A DNA stretch of 64,000 nt from VXYL01 sp965116345 (lineage in GTDB: Bacteria; Pseudomonadota; Gammaproteobacteria; Pseudomonadales; Azotimanducaceae). The stretch's first letter is position 1. Every line of letters begins with the position of its first letter. Location: contig OZ220680.1 in NCBI GenBank assembly GCA_965116345.1, positions 1,612,001 to 1,676,000 of the forward strand, in the 5' to 3' direction. The notes under the pieces were generated by a model. That model saw nothing but the letters and a program-made list of their open reading frames with translations. It did no database searches and was not told where the DNA came from. Positions 17,266-25,876 of the stretch are shown in pieces. Both the position numbers and the translations under genes were made by a program.

Positions 17266-18143
17266 TCGAAACCCCGCCAGCCGACGGCGCGCCGCCGTTT
17301 GAACCTCGGGAGGGCCGGCTCAGCGATGCCCGGCACCGGGACGACAACGTCGTCGCCGTGGTCGGTGGCAAGGTGGTCAGCGAGCCGCCCCGCGACCTCT
17401 ACATTCCGCCGGATGCACTCGAGGTCTTCCTCGACGCCTTCGAGGGCCCCATGGACCTGCTGCTGTACCTGACCCGACGGCAGAACATCGACATCGAGCA
17501 GATCCAGGTTGCCGAGATCACCAACCAGTACATGCAATACATCGAGCTGATGCAGACGCTGAAGCTCGAGCTCGCCGGCGAGTACCTGCTGATGGCGGCG
17601 ACGCTGGCGCAGATCAAGTCGCGCCTGCTGCTGCGGCAACCGGCGAGCGAAGACGAGGAGGCGGACGATCCCCGGGCCCAGCTCATTCGCCGCCTACAGG
17701 ACTACGAACGGGTCAAGCTGGCCGCCGAGCGGCTTGACGAACTGCCGCGCCTGGAGCGCGATCTGCACACCGTGCACGCCGCCAAGCCGGAACTGGTGCG
17801 CCGACGCGCCGAGCCGTCCGTGGAACTCAAGGAAATCCTCCTGGCCCTCGGCGACGTGCTGCGCCGGGCCGAGTTCAAGCAACACCACGCCGTGGAGTTC
17901 GAGGGTCTGTCGGTGCGCGAGCGGATGTCCCGCGTGCTGGCCCGCATCAGCGCCGACAACGGCTTCGTGCCGTTCGACTCGCTGTTCGATCCAGCCGAAG
18001 GACGCGAAGGCGTGATAGTGACCTTCCTGGCGTTGATGGAGCTGGTCCGCGAGGGCCTGATCGACCTGGTCCAGAGTCGGCCGTTCGCGCCGATCCACGT
18101 CTGCGCACCCCGCGCACAAGCCGACGATCCGAACGCGGACTAG
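17262..18143 (+). CDS. scpA: Segregation and condensation protein A
   Basis: Kleisin subunit of the SMC-ScpAB condensin, 293 aa. The characteristic EVFLDAFEGPMDLLLYLTRR begins about residue 50, and LLMAATLAQIKSRLLL and a C-terminal winged-helix region (VTFLALMELVREGLIDL) follow. About 45 N-terminal residues precede the conserved part and look disordered. The ATG at 17262 overlaps the trpS stop. scpB follows after 4 bp. The complex organises and helps segregate the chromosome. No smc gene is in the window. Confidence 0.95.
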   Translation: MIETPPADGAPPFEPREGRLSDARHRDDNVVAVVGGKVVSEPPRDLYIPPDALEVFLDAFEGPMDLLLYLTRRQNIDIEQIQVAEITNQYMQYIELMQTLKLELAGEYLLMAATLAQIKSRLLLRQPASEDEEADDPRAQLIRRLQDYERVKLAAERLDELPRLERDLHTVHAAKPELVRRRAEPSVELKEILLALGDVLRRAEFKQHHAVEFEGLSVRERMSRVLARISADNGFVPFDSLFDPAEGREGVIVTFLALMELVREGLIDLVQSRPFAPIHVCAPRAQADDPNAD

Positions 18144-18147
18144 GTGG

Positions 18148-18858
18148 ATGGACGCCGAGCAGATCGAACGGATCGTCGAGGCCACCCTGCTGGCGGCCCA
18201 CGAGCCGGTGAGCATCGACAACCTCGCCGGCGTCTTCGCAGCCGGGGAATTGCCGGCCGACAATCCGCGCGCCGCGGTGCGCGCGGCGTTGGACGAGATC
18301 GGCAAGCGGGTGGCCGGACGCGGCTTCGAACTCGTCCGCGTCGCCAGCGGATTCCGCTTTCAGGTGAACAAGGAGATGAGCCCGTGGGTGAGCCGGCTGT
18401 TCGAGGAGCGGCCACCGCGATATTCCCGCGCGCTCCTGGAGACGCTGGCGTTGATCGTCTACCGCCAGCCGATGACCCGGGGCGACATCGAGGAGGTCCG
18501 CGGCGTCTCCCTGAGTCCGTCGATCATGCGCACGCTGCTGGAGCGGGGCTGGATACGCTCCGTCGGGCAGCGCGAGACGCCGGGACGACCGCTGCTCTAC
18601 GGCACCACGCGGGCGTTCCTCGACTACTTCAACCTGGCGAGCCTCGACCAATTGCCGTCCATGGCGGAGCTTGTATCGCTGGCCGAGCGCACGTTGGCTG
18701 GCGACTCGGATGAGCTGTCGGCGGAAGCACCGGCCGATGGCAAGGCCGATGGACAGGAAGATGGGCGGATTGATGGGCGGATTGATGGGAAGGAAGATGC
18801 GGATCCAAGGCCCGTCGCCGAGGTGATTCCGTTGCCGACGGCAGATCGCACGCCCTAA
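18148..18858 (+). CDS. scpB: Segregation and condensation protein B
   Basis: Winged-helix partner of ScpA, 236 aa. The conserved core runs from IERIVEATLLAAHEPVSI through RYSRALLETLALIVYRQPMTRGDIEEVRGV to GRPLLYGTT and FLDYFNL. It binds the ScpA kleisin in the SMC complex. After about residue 190 comes a low-complexity acidic tail in which DG-containing units recur. This tail is encoded by a 12-bp direct repeat (GATGGGCGGATT at 18760-18771 and 18772-18783) and related units. Operon with trpS and scpA; rluB follows. Confidence 0.95.
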   Translation: MDAEQIERIVEATLLAAHEPVSIDNLAGVFAAGELPADNPRAAVRAALDEIGKRVAGRGFELVRVASGFRFQVNKEMSPWVSRLFEERPPRYSRALLETLALIVYRQPMTRGDIEEVRGVSLSPSIMRTLLERGWIRSVGQRETPGRPLLYGTTRAFLDYFNLASLDQLPSMAELVSLAERTLAGDSDELSAEAPADGKADGQEDGRIDGRIDGKEDADPRPVAEVIPLPTADRTP

Positions 18859-18931
18859 CGGACGTGGGAAATGAGCTTGCCGCCGTAGAGGCGAGCTCCT
18901 TCCTTGCGGCCAACGCCACCATCAACGAAGA

Positions 18932-19753
18932 GTGACCCAAAAATTGCACAAGGTTCTCGCCGACCGGGGTTTGGGTTCTCGGCGCGAGATGGAGCGGTGG
19001 ATCGCTGCCGGGCGGGTGGTGGTCAACGGCGAGGTGGCCGGCGTCGGCCTGCGCGTCGACTCCACCGACGATGTCGCGGTCGACGGGCGACCCCTCGGCA
19101 AGGCCGTGGCGACGCACACGCGAATGTTGATCGCCAACAAGCGGGCCGGCGTCATCGTGTCCCGCCGGGATCCGGAAGGTCGGCCTTCGGTGTTCGAAGA
19201 CCTACCCCGCCTACGCAGTGGCCGGTGGATCTCGGTCGGTCGCCTGGACCTGCAGACGACGGGGTTGTTGTTGTTCACCAACGACGGCGAACTGGCCAAC
19301 AAGCTGGCGCATCCGAGCACCGGGATCGATCGCGAATACGCGGTCCGCGTGTTCGGCACGCTCGAAGACGCGGCGGTCGAGACGCTCAAGGCCGGCGTGG
19401 TCGTCAATGACCGGATGGAGGCGTTCAGCGACATCCGCTATTACGACGGCAGCGGCGCGAACCACTGGTACCACGTCGTGCTCATGGAGGGCCGCAACCG
19501 CGAGGTGCGCGAACTATTCGCGACCCAGGGCGTCACCGTCTCGCGCTTGAAGCGTGTCCGCTACGGGCCGGTGGTGCTGCCACCGTGGCTGCCACGCGGC
19601 ACCTGGGAGGAAGTCGGCACCCAGGACATCGTGCAGTTGAAGAAGATTCTCGGCATGCCCGAGGGGCGTGGTTCCGATCGGCGTCGCAACCAGCGAGGCA
19701 CTTCCCGCTCCGTGCTGATCCCGTACCCCAGCCTAGTGGTCGAACAGACTTGA
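18932..19753 (+). CDS. rluB: 23S rRNA pseudouridine synthase (RluB/RsuA family)
   Basis: Protein of 273 aa with an N-terminal S4 domain (about 1-48) and an RsuA-type catalytic domain. The catalytic Asp is Asp106 in GRLDLQTTGLLL; GRNREVRELF follows near residue 190. RluB makes a pseudouridine in helix 89 of 23S rRNA, and the scpA-scpB-rluB order is common. GTG start at 18932. The last residues (PYPSLVVEQT) are encoded by the left arm of a perfect palindrome (19732-19772), so the native C-terminus has probably been replaced by repeat sequence. Core enzyme call is firm; the exact target uridine is inferred. Confidence 0.92.
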   Translation: MTQKLHKVLADRGLGSRREMERWIAAGRVVVNGEVAGVGLRVDSTDDVAVDGRPLGKAVATHTRMLIANKRAGVIVSRRDPEGRPSVFEDLPRLRSGRWISVGRLDLQTTGLLLFTNDGELANKLAHPSTGIDREYAVRVFGTLEDAAVETLKAGVVVNDRMEAFSDIRYYDGSGANHWYHVVLMEGRNREVRELFATQGVTVSRLKRVRYGPVVLPPWLPRGTWEEVGTQDIVQLKKILGMPEGRGSDRRRNQRGTSRSVLIPYPSLVVEQT

Positions 19754-19798
19754 GATCTGTTCGACCACTAGGGAAGGTCTGATTAAGACCTTCCCTAG
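19732..19798. repeat. Two overlapping perfect palindromes at the rluB 3' end
   Basis: First hairpin: 17-bp perfect arms 19732-19748 and 19756-19772 with loop CTTGAGA. Second hairpin: 13-bp perfect arms 19768-19780 (CTAGGGAAGGTCT) and 19786-19798 with loop GATTA. The arms share 19768-19772, so the two stems compete. CTAG occurs at each outer end and in the shared part. No T-run follows, so this is not a plain terminator, though it could stop or protect transcripts. Confidence 0.93.
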
Positions 19799-19846
19799 CG
19801 CGGCACAGGGATGTGATCAGAGCATTCCTAGCCCCGTCGCCGCCCG

Positions 19847-20626
19847 CTACGCGGAATTTCGGCGGGCAGGCCCCGATGTGTCGAACCGCTGGCCGGTCAC
19901 GCCCTTGGAGTCCGGGCCCATGAGGTAGAGGTATAGCGGCATGTGGTCCTCGGCGGGTGGCAGCGTGGCCGGGTCTTCGTCCGGGTAGGCCGCGGCGCGC
20001 ATCGCGGTTCGAGTCGCGCCCGGGTTCAACGAATTCACACGGATGCGGCCGGCGCCGGCGAGTTCGTCGGCGAGGACGTCGACGAGGCCTTCGACCGCGA
20101 ATTTGGAGACCGCGTAGGCACCCCAGTCGGCGCGGCCGCGGCGACCGACGCCGGAAGAGGTGAACACGATCGAGGCGTCCTGCGCCTCTTCGAGGAGCGG
20201 CATCATGCCCCGGGTAAGCATGAAGGCGGCGTTGACGTTGACCTGCACGACGTCCAGCCAGTCCTGCACTGGGTAGTCGGCGATGGGTGCCCGCGGTCCC
20301 AGCAGGCCGGCATTGTGGAGTATGCCGTCGAGGCGTGCATATTCGCGGCGGATCGCGTGATAGAGGGTCATCACGGCATCCTCGCTGGCGTGAAGGAGAT
20401 CCGCCGGGACCACCACCGGTCGGGTCTTGGTGCGTGATTCGATGTCGTCGAAGACCGCCTCCAGCTTCTGCTCCGTGCGGCCAAGCAGGACGACATCTGC
20501 ACCGTGCTCCGCGTAGGCCAGCGCCGCAGCCCGGCCGATGCCGTCGCCGGCGCCGGTGACCAGGATCACGCGGTCGTCGAGCAGACCGGGACGGGGCTGG
20601 TAGTCGCGCTCAGGGTTTGCGGGCAT
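19847..20626 (-). CDS. yciK: Short-chain dehydrogenase/reductase (YciK-like)
   Basis: SDR of 259 aa. It has the Rossmann motif TGAGDGIGRA, LHNAGLLG (NAG), VFTSSGVGRRGRADWGAYA and the active YAVSK. The end, PLYLYLMGPDSKGVTGQ, matches YciK, an SDR of unknown substrate. ATG at 20626 (MPANPERDYQPRPGLLDDR) is chosen; it overlaps the ubiG stop by 17 bp. In Pseudomonas the mupP phosphatase gene lies between ubiG and yciK, but here the two abut. The substrate is unknown. Confidence 0.9.
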   Translation of the reverse strand: MPANPERDYQPRPGLLDDRVILVTGAGDGIGRAAALAYAEHGADVVLLGRTEQKLEAVFDDIESRTKTRPVVVPADLLHASEDAVMTLYHAIRREYARLDGILHNAGLLGPRAPIADYPVQDWLDVVQVNVNAAFMLTRGMMPLLEEAQDASIVFTSSGVGRRGRADWGAYAVSKFAVEGLVDVLADELAGAGRIRVNSLNPGATRTAMRAAAYPDEDPATLPPAEDHMPLYLYLMGPDSKGVTGQRFDTSGPARRNSA

Positions 20627-21314
20627 GCAGCATGTAGTTGACGCCAACGTCGGCACCGAAGCGGCAACGCCGGTTGAAGGGGTTGTAGGCAACGCCGACG
20701 ATGTCCTCCACGGTCAAGCCGGCGTCCCGGCAGGCGCGCGAGAGTTCCGCGGGGCGGATCAGCTTCTCGTACGTGTGGGTGCCCTTGGGCAGGATGTTGA
20801 GGACGTACTCGGCCCCGACGATGGCGAGGGCGAAGGCCTTCGGGGTGCGGTTGATGGTGGCGAGGAAGACATCGCCGCCGGGAGCGGTCAGCGCCGCCAG
20901 CGCCGCCACCGTGGATGCCACGTCGGGCACATGCTCCAAGGTTTCGAGGCACGTCACTAGGGCGAATTCGCCGGGCCGGGTTTCGACAAAGCTCTCCGGC
21001 GTGGCCTTGACGTAGTCGATCCCCTCGACACCGCGTTCCGCCGCATGCAGGCGGGCGACCGCCAACGGCGCATCGCCCGCGTCGATCCCGGTTACGTCGG
21101 CACCGAGCTCGGCGAGCGGCTCGGTGAGCAGGCCACCGCCGCAGCCGGCGTCGAGCATACGAACGCCCTGCATTGGTGCCGTGCATCGGCGGACGATGTA
21201 GTCCACCCGGGGGCCGTTGATGTCGTGCAGCGCCTTGAAGTCGCCGTCGGCATCCCACCAGCGGTGCGCCAGGGCCTCGAACTTGGCGACCTCATCGGTG
21301 TCGACGTTGATCAT
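20610..21314 (-). CDS. ubiG: Ubiquinone biosynthesis O-methyltransferase UbiG
   Basis: SAM-dependent methyltransferase of 234 aa. It shows the UbiG start DEVAKFEALAHRWWD, the SAM loop LDAGCGGGLLTEPLAELGA, VTCLETLEHVPD and the membrane-contact segment GAEYVLNILPKGTHTYEKLI. It carries out both O-methylations in ubiquinone synthesis. ATG at 21314 gives a normal family length. The reading frame stays open far upstream through tandem repeats and antisense to mtaD, but that is not conserved protein. It lies downstream of mtaD, separated from it by the repeat spacer. Confidence 0.95.
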   Translation of the reverse strand: MINVDTDEVAKFEALAHRWWDADGDFKALHDINGPRVDYIVRRCTAPMQGVRMLDAGCGGGLLTEPLAELGADVTGIDAGDAPLAVARLHAAERGVEGIDYVKATPESFVETRPGEFALVTCLETLEHVPDVASTVAALAALTAPGGDVFLATINRTPKAFALAIVGAEYVLNILPKGTHTYEKLIRPAELSRACRDAGLTVEDIVGVAYNPFNRRCRFGADVGVNYMLHARKP

Positions 21315-21356
21315 GGTTGGGCGTGAATCCGTCTTGTCGCGCGCAAGCCTACCACC

Positions 21357-21590
21357 GGTGGATGTCCCCAACGGTGCGGGTGGGTGTCCCCAACGCGGCA
21401 CCGGTGGATGTCCCCAACGGTGCGGGTGGGTGTCCCCAACGCGGCACCAATGGCACGGTGGGTGTCCCCAACGGCACGGTGGGTGTCCCCAACGCGGCAC
21501 CAACGGTGCGGGTGGGTGTCCCCAACGCGGCAACGACGCGGCACGCCAACGGCACGGTGGGTGTCCCCAACGCGGCAACGCGGCACGGGC
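21357..21590. repeat. Irregular tandem repeat array, core TGTCCCCAACG
   Basis: Eight copies of TGTCCCCAACG begin at 21363, 21385, 21409, 21431, 21463, 21484, 21517 and 21562. They sit in larger units such as GGTGGGTGTCCCCAACGCGG, spaced 21-45 bp. The array fills most of the mtaD-ubiG spacer (21315-21682), which otherwise holds no gene I can support. The spacing is too irregular and the spacers too short for CRISPR. Confidence 0.92.
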
Positions 21591-21682
21591 GTTAGGGGCG
21601 GGGCTTGTCCCCGCCGGTGTTCGCGAAACGCACAGCGTCGGCCGGTCGCCGCGAGCGGCCACGACGCGCCCGCCAGGGCGTC

Positions 21683-23032
21683 CTACGCGAGGCGGGTTCG
21701 CCAATACGCGGCGCGGGAGAGGGTCTCGTCGATGTCGAGGGTGGGCCAGGTGCCGTTGTCGTAGACGCAGCGGCCATTGACGAAGGTTTGGGTGACGCGG
21801 GCGCCGGCGCCGGCGTGGACCAGTTGGGCGTGGGCGTCGTGCAGGGGTTGCATGGACGGGTGATCCACGTCGACTGCGACGAGATCCCCGCACTTGCCGA
21901 CCTCGATGGAGCCGATGCGATCGGCAAGCCCGAGGGCGCGCGCGCCGCCGAGGGTCGCCATCTCGAGCATGTCCGCTGCCGCGAGCAGGGTCGGGTCGGC
22001 GGCCGTGCTCTTCGCCAGGAGTGACGCCAAGCGCGCTTCGGCGAACAGGTCGAGGCCGTTGTTGGAGGCCGCGCCGTCGGTGCCGAGGCCCACGACGACG
22101 CCGGCGTCGAGCAGGCTGGTCACGGGACAGACGCCGCTGGCGAGCTTCATGTTGGAGTGTGGGCAGTGGATGACGCGGACGCCGCGTTCCGCCACCAGCT
22201 CGATTTCGGTGTCGGTGAGTACGGTCATGTGCACCGCCTGGAGCTTCTCGGTCAACAGACCGAGCGTATCGAGCACCTTGATCCAGGTGCCGCCGTGGGT
22301 GCGCCGCGCGTCGTCGACTTCGGCCTGGGTCTCGTGCAGATGGATGTGCACGTCCGCATCGACCTCGTCGGCGAGCATGGCCACCTTGGCGAGTTGGGCG
22401 TCTTCCACCGTGTACGGGGCATGGGGGCCGAAACAGGCCGTGACCAGGTCGTCGTCGCGGAAGCGGTCGAGGAGCGCGAGTCCCTTGGTGAGGCAATCGT
22501 CGAAACCCGTGGAATAGGGATTCGGATTGCCGATCAGCGGGAAGGCTGCCTGGAACCGGAACCCCGCCTCCCGGCAGACCAGCGCCGCCGTCTCCGGAAA
22601 GTAGTACATGTCCGATGCCGTGGTGGTGCCGGAAGCGACCATCTCGGCGACGGCGAGTCGCGTGCCGTCGCGCACGAACCCGGAGTCCATCCAGCGTGCT
22701 TCCAGTGGCCAGATGGTCTCGGCGAGCCAGGTCTGGAGGGACTGCGACTCCCCGAGCCCGCGCAGCAGGGCCATCGCCAGGTGGCCGTGGGCATTCACCA
22801 GACCCGGCATCAGGAGGTGCCGGTCGAGAACGATGCGCCGCGCGCGCGGATGCTTCGCGGCGATTTCGTCATGGGGACCGAGGGCCGCGATCCGACCGGC
22901 GCGAAGTGCGACGCTGAATCCTTCGCGCACCTCGTTGACCGGTGCGACGGGTAACAGGTATCGCGGCGAAAGCACCAGTTCGGCACCGTCGGAAACGGTT
23001 GGCGACGTGGATTCGGCCGGGAAATCGGACAT
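21683..23032 (-). CDS. mtaD: TRZ/ATZ amidohydrolase, probable 5-methylthioadenosine/S-adenosylhomocysteine deaminase
   Basis: Amidohydrolase-superfamily enzyme of 449 aa. The metal ligands are visible in NAHGHLAMALLRG (His-x-His), in HIHLHETQAE, and in the Asp of LGTDGAASNN; HCPHSNMKLASG is the usual substrate segment. The family deaminates 5-methylthioadenosine or S-adenosylhomocysteine, and in Pseudomonas the orthologue precedes ubiG, where it would help remove the SAH made by methyltransferases. ATG at 23032 fits the family start. It diverges from gyrA; the 58-bp spacer contains TGCTAGAAT, a possible extended -10 for gyrA (23051-23059). Confidence 0.9.
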   Translation of the reverse strand: MSDFPAESTSPTVSDGAELVLSPRYLLPVAPVNEVREGFSVALRAGRIAALGPHDEIAAKHPRARRIVLDRHLLMPGLVNAHGHLAMALLRGLGESQSLQTWLAETIWPLEARWMDSGFVRDGTRLAVAEMVASGTTTASDMYYFPETAALVCREAGFRFQAAFPLIGNPNPYSTGFDDCLTKGLALLDRFRDDDLVTACFGPHAPYTVEDAQLAKVAMLADEVDADVHIHLHETQAEVDDARRTHGGTWIKVLDTLGLLTEKLQAVHMTVLTDTEIELVAERGVRVIHCPHSNMKLASGVCPVTSLLDAGVVVGLGTDGAASNNGLDLFAEARLASLLAKSTAADPTLLAAADMLEMATLGGARALGLADRIGSIEVGKCGDLVAVDVDHPSMQPLHDAHAQLVHAGAGARVTQTFVNGRCVYDNGTWPTLDIDETLSRAAYWRTRLA

Positions 23033-23090
23033 GGGCGGATTATACGTCCGTGCTAGAATGTTCTGTTTACTCCGAAGCGTTCTTCGATCC

Positions 23091-25829
23091 ATGTCCGACG
23101 TCGATTCCGGTGGGGATTCGCCGCCGCCGGCACCGCGGGGAATTCTCTCGCGCAGCATCGAGGACGAACTTCGCCAGTCCTACCTAGCCTACGCGATGAG
23201 CGTCATCGTCAGCCGAGCGCTGCCGGACGTCCGCGATGGTCTCAAACCCGTGCACCGCCGCGTGTTGTTCGCCATGAGCGAACTCGGCATCACCTTCAAC
23301 CGGCCGCACCGCAAGTCCGCGTACGTCGTCGGCGAGGTGATGGGCAAGTACCACCCCCACGGCGACAGCGCGATCTACGAAACCATCGTGCGCATGGCGA
23401 AGCCTTGGGCCATGCGCTATCCCCTCGTCGACGGCCACGGCAATTTCGGCTCCATGGACGGCGACCCGCCGGCGGCGCAGCGCTACACCGAGGTCCGCAT
23501 GGAGCGGATCACCGCCGAGTTGCTCGTCGACCTCGACAAGGAGACGGTCGACTCCGTACCCAACTACGACGAGACGCTGGACATCCCGGTGGTGCTGCCG
23601 ACCCGGGTGCCCAACCTGCTGGTCAACGGCTCGTCCGGCATCGCCGTCGGCATGGCCACCAACATTCCGCCGCACAACCTGACCGAGGTGATCAACGGCT
23701 GCCTGGCGCTGCTCGACGAGCCCGGCCTGTCGGTCGAAGACCTGATGGCGTACATCCAGGGTCCCGACTTCCCCACCGGCGCGATCATCAACGGCCGCGC
23801 CGGCATCGTGCGTGCCTACCGCTCCGGCCGCGGGCTCATCTACGTCCGCGCCCGGGCCCACGTGGAGGGAGCCGGCAGCGGCAAGGAAACCATCGTCGTC
23901 ACCGAACTGCCCTACGAGGTGAACAAGGCGCGGCTGGTCGAGAAAATCGCCGAACTGGTCAAGGAAAAGCGCATCGAGGGCATCTCCGAGTTGCGCGACG
24001 AGTCCGACAAGGACGGCGTGCGCGTGGTCATCGAACTGCGCCGCGGCGAGCCGGGCGAGGTCGTGCTCAACAACCTCTATGCCCTGTCGAAACTGCAGAC
24101 CGTGTTCGGCATCAACTGCGTCGCCCTGGTGGACGGCCAGCCGCGCACCGTCAACCTGCGCGAGATGCTGGATGCGTTCCTGCGCCACCGCCGCGAGGTC
24201 GTTGTCCGGCGGACCACCTACCTGCTCGGTCGGGCACGCCGCCAGGGTCACCTGCTGGAAGGCCAGACCGTCGCCCTGGAGAGCATCGACGAGGTGGTGG
24301 CGCTGATCCGTTCGTCGCCGTCCCCGGCCGAGGCGCGTGCGGGGCTGATGGCCAAGGGCTGGCAAGCGGAGACCATCAAGCCGTTGCTCGAGCGCACCGA
24401 CGTCGATGCCTGCCGCCCGGAGGATCTGGGACCGGAGTTCGGACTCGACGAGGAAGGCCTCTACCATCTGTCCCAGGAACAGGCCCAGGCGATTCTCGCG
24501 ATGACCCTGAACCGGCTAACCGCGTTGGAGAAGGACAAGCTCGTCGCGGACTACGAGGAGGTCTTGACGGAGATCCAGGGTCTGATGGAGATCCTCGCTT
24601 CGGGAGAACGGCAGAAGGACATCATCCGCGAAGAACTCGAGGACATCCGCGAACGCTACGGCGATGAGCGCAGGACCGAGATCCTGAGTTCCCAACTCGA
24701 CCTTTCCGACGAGGACCTGATCGCGGAGGAGGACGTCGTCGTCACGGTCTCCCACCGGGGCTACGCCAAGACCCAGCCGCTCACCGTCTACCAGGCGCAA
24801 CGCCGGGGCGGCACCGGCCGGGCGGCCACGGGGCTGCGCGACGAGGACTTCGTCGAACACCTGCTGACCGCCAACAGCCACGACACACTGCTGTGCTTCT
24901 CCGACCTCGGCAAGGTGTACTGGCTGCGCGTGTTCCGGATCCCACAGGGTTCGCGCGGCGCCCAGGGCCGACCGCTGGTCAACATGCTGTCCCTCGACGA
25001 GGGCGAGCGCATCACCGCAATCCTGCCGCTGCCACGGGAGTCCACGGACGACGAAGTGGACAACGAGGAAACCCTGGAGAGTCTCGACGAATCGGCCGAT
25101 GTCGACGAGGCGGATGCGTCGGAGGTCGACGACGGGGCGACGGACGAGGGTAGTTTCGTGTTCATGGCGACGGCAAACGGTACTGTCAAGAAGACGCCTC
25201 TCGAACGATTCTCCCGGCCGCGGCCCAGCGGCCTCATCGCGCTGGGGCTCGAACCCGGCAACACGTTGGTGAGCGCGGCCATCATCGACGGTGCCAGCGA
25301 CATCATGCTGGTGGCCAGTTCCGGCAAGGCCACTCGCTTCAAGGCGTCGGCGGTACGCGCCACCGGACGAACCGCGCGGGGTGTCCGCGGCATTCGCCTG
25401 ACCGGCGAGCAGCGGTTGATCGCCCTGATCGTGCCCGAGAGCGACGGTTTCCTGCTAACCGCCAGCGAACGCGGCTACGGCAAACGCACGGCCCTCGACG
25501 AGTTTCCCGTCAAAGGCCGCGGCATTCAGGGCGTCATCGCCATGCGCACAGGCGAGCGCAACGGCGATCTCATCGGCGCCGTGCAGGTCTTCGAAGGCGA
25601 CGAGATCATGCTCATCAGCGACCAAGGTACGCTGGTGCGCACCCACGCCGCCGACGTCTCCGAGACCGGCCGCAATACCCAAGGCGTGCGCCTCATCAGG
25701 CTGTCCGGGGACGCCAAGCTCGTCGGCGTCGAGCGCATCGTCGAGACGGAGAACGGCGGCTCAGCCGACGACGAGACCCCGGACGGCGACGTCCCGGCCG
25801 ACGACGGGCAACCGGACGTGGACGCCTGA
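23091..25829 (+). CDS. gyrA: DNA gyrase subunit A
   Basis: Type IIA topoisomerase subunit of 912 aa. The catalytic Tyr132 is in AAQRYTEVRM. The quinolone region reads HPHGDSAIYET, with Ser93 (E. coli Ser83) kept and Glu97 where E. coli has Asp87. The GyrA box is QRRGGTG (from Gln570), so the six-bladed DNA-wrapping domain is a gyrase rather than a ParC domain. An acidic insert of about 35 residues (about 651-686) interrupts the C-terminal domain between ITAILPL and FVFMATANGTVKKT. The C-terminal tail is also acidic. gyrB is not in the window. serC follows after 47 bp, as in Pseudomonas. Confidence 0.97.
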   Translation: MSDVDSGGDSPPPAPRGILSRSIEDELRQSYLAYAMSVIVSRALPDVRDGLKPVHRRVLFAMSELGITFNRPHRKSAYVVGEVMGKYHPHGDSAIYETIVRMAKPWAMRYPLVDGHGNFGSMDGDPPAAQRYTEVRMERITAELLVDLDKETVDSVPNYDETLDIPVVLPTRVPNLLVNGSSGIAVGMATNIPPHNLTEVINGCLALLDEPGLSVEDLMAYIQGPDFPTGAIINGRAGIVRAYRSGRGLIYVRARAHVEGAGSGKETIVVTELPYEVNKARLVEKIAELVKEKRIEGISELRDESDKDGVRVVIELRRGEPGEVVLNNLYALSKLQTVFGINCVALVDGQPRTVNLREMLDAFLRHRREVVVRRTTYLLGRARRQGHLLEGQTVALESIDEVVALIRSSPSPAEARAGLMAKGWQAETIKPLLERTDVDACRPEDLGPEFGLDEEGLYHLSQEQAQAILAMTLNRLTALEKDKLVADYEEVLTEIQGLMEILASGERQKDIIREELEDIRERYGDERRTEILSSQLDLSDEDLIAEEDVVVTVSHRGYAKTQPLTVYQAQRRGGTGRAATGLRDEDFVEHLLTANSHDTLLCFSDLGKVYWLRVFRIPQGSRGAQGRPLVNMLSLDEGERITAILPLPRESTDDEVDNEETLESLDESADVDEADASEVDDGATDEGSFVFMATANGTVKKTPLERFSRPRPSGLIALGLEPGNTLVSAAIIDGASDIMLVASSGKATRFKASAVRATGRTARGVRGIRLTGEQRLIALIVPESDGFLLTASERGYGKRTALDEFPVKGRGIQGVIAMRTGERNGDLIGAVQVFEGDEIMLISDQGTLVRTHAADVSETGRNTQGVRLIRLSGDAKLVGVERIVETENGGSADDETPDGDVPADDGQPDVDA

Positions 25830-25876
25830 CGACCACCGGGCGACTCGCAAGCCACTCAACGCAATCGACGAAAGAC

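Noticed and set aside
19732..19798. Rho-independent terminator of rluB.
   Set aside because: Stems are strong but there is no T-run after either one, and the first stem begins inside the coding sequence. It is listed as a repeat instead.
21357..21590. Possible CRISPR array.
   Set aside because: The repeat core is 11 bp with irregular spacing of 21-45 bp, spacers are repetitive themselves, and there are no cas genes.
21315..22496. The ubiG reading frame stays open for about 390 more codons upstream.
   Set aside because: It passes through the tandem repeat array and then antisense to mtaD. UbiG has a normal family start at 21314.
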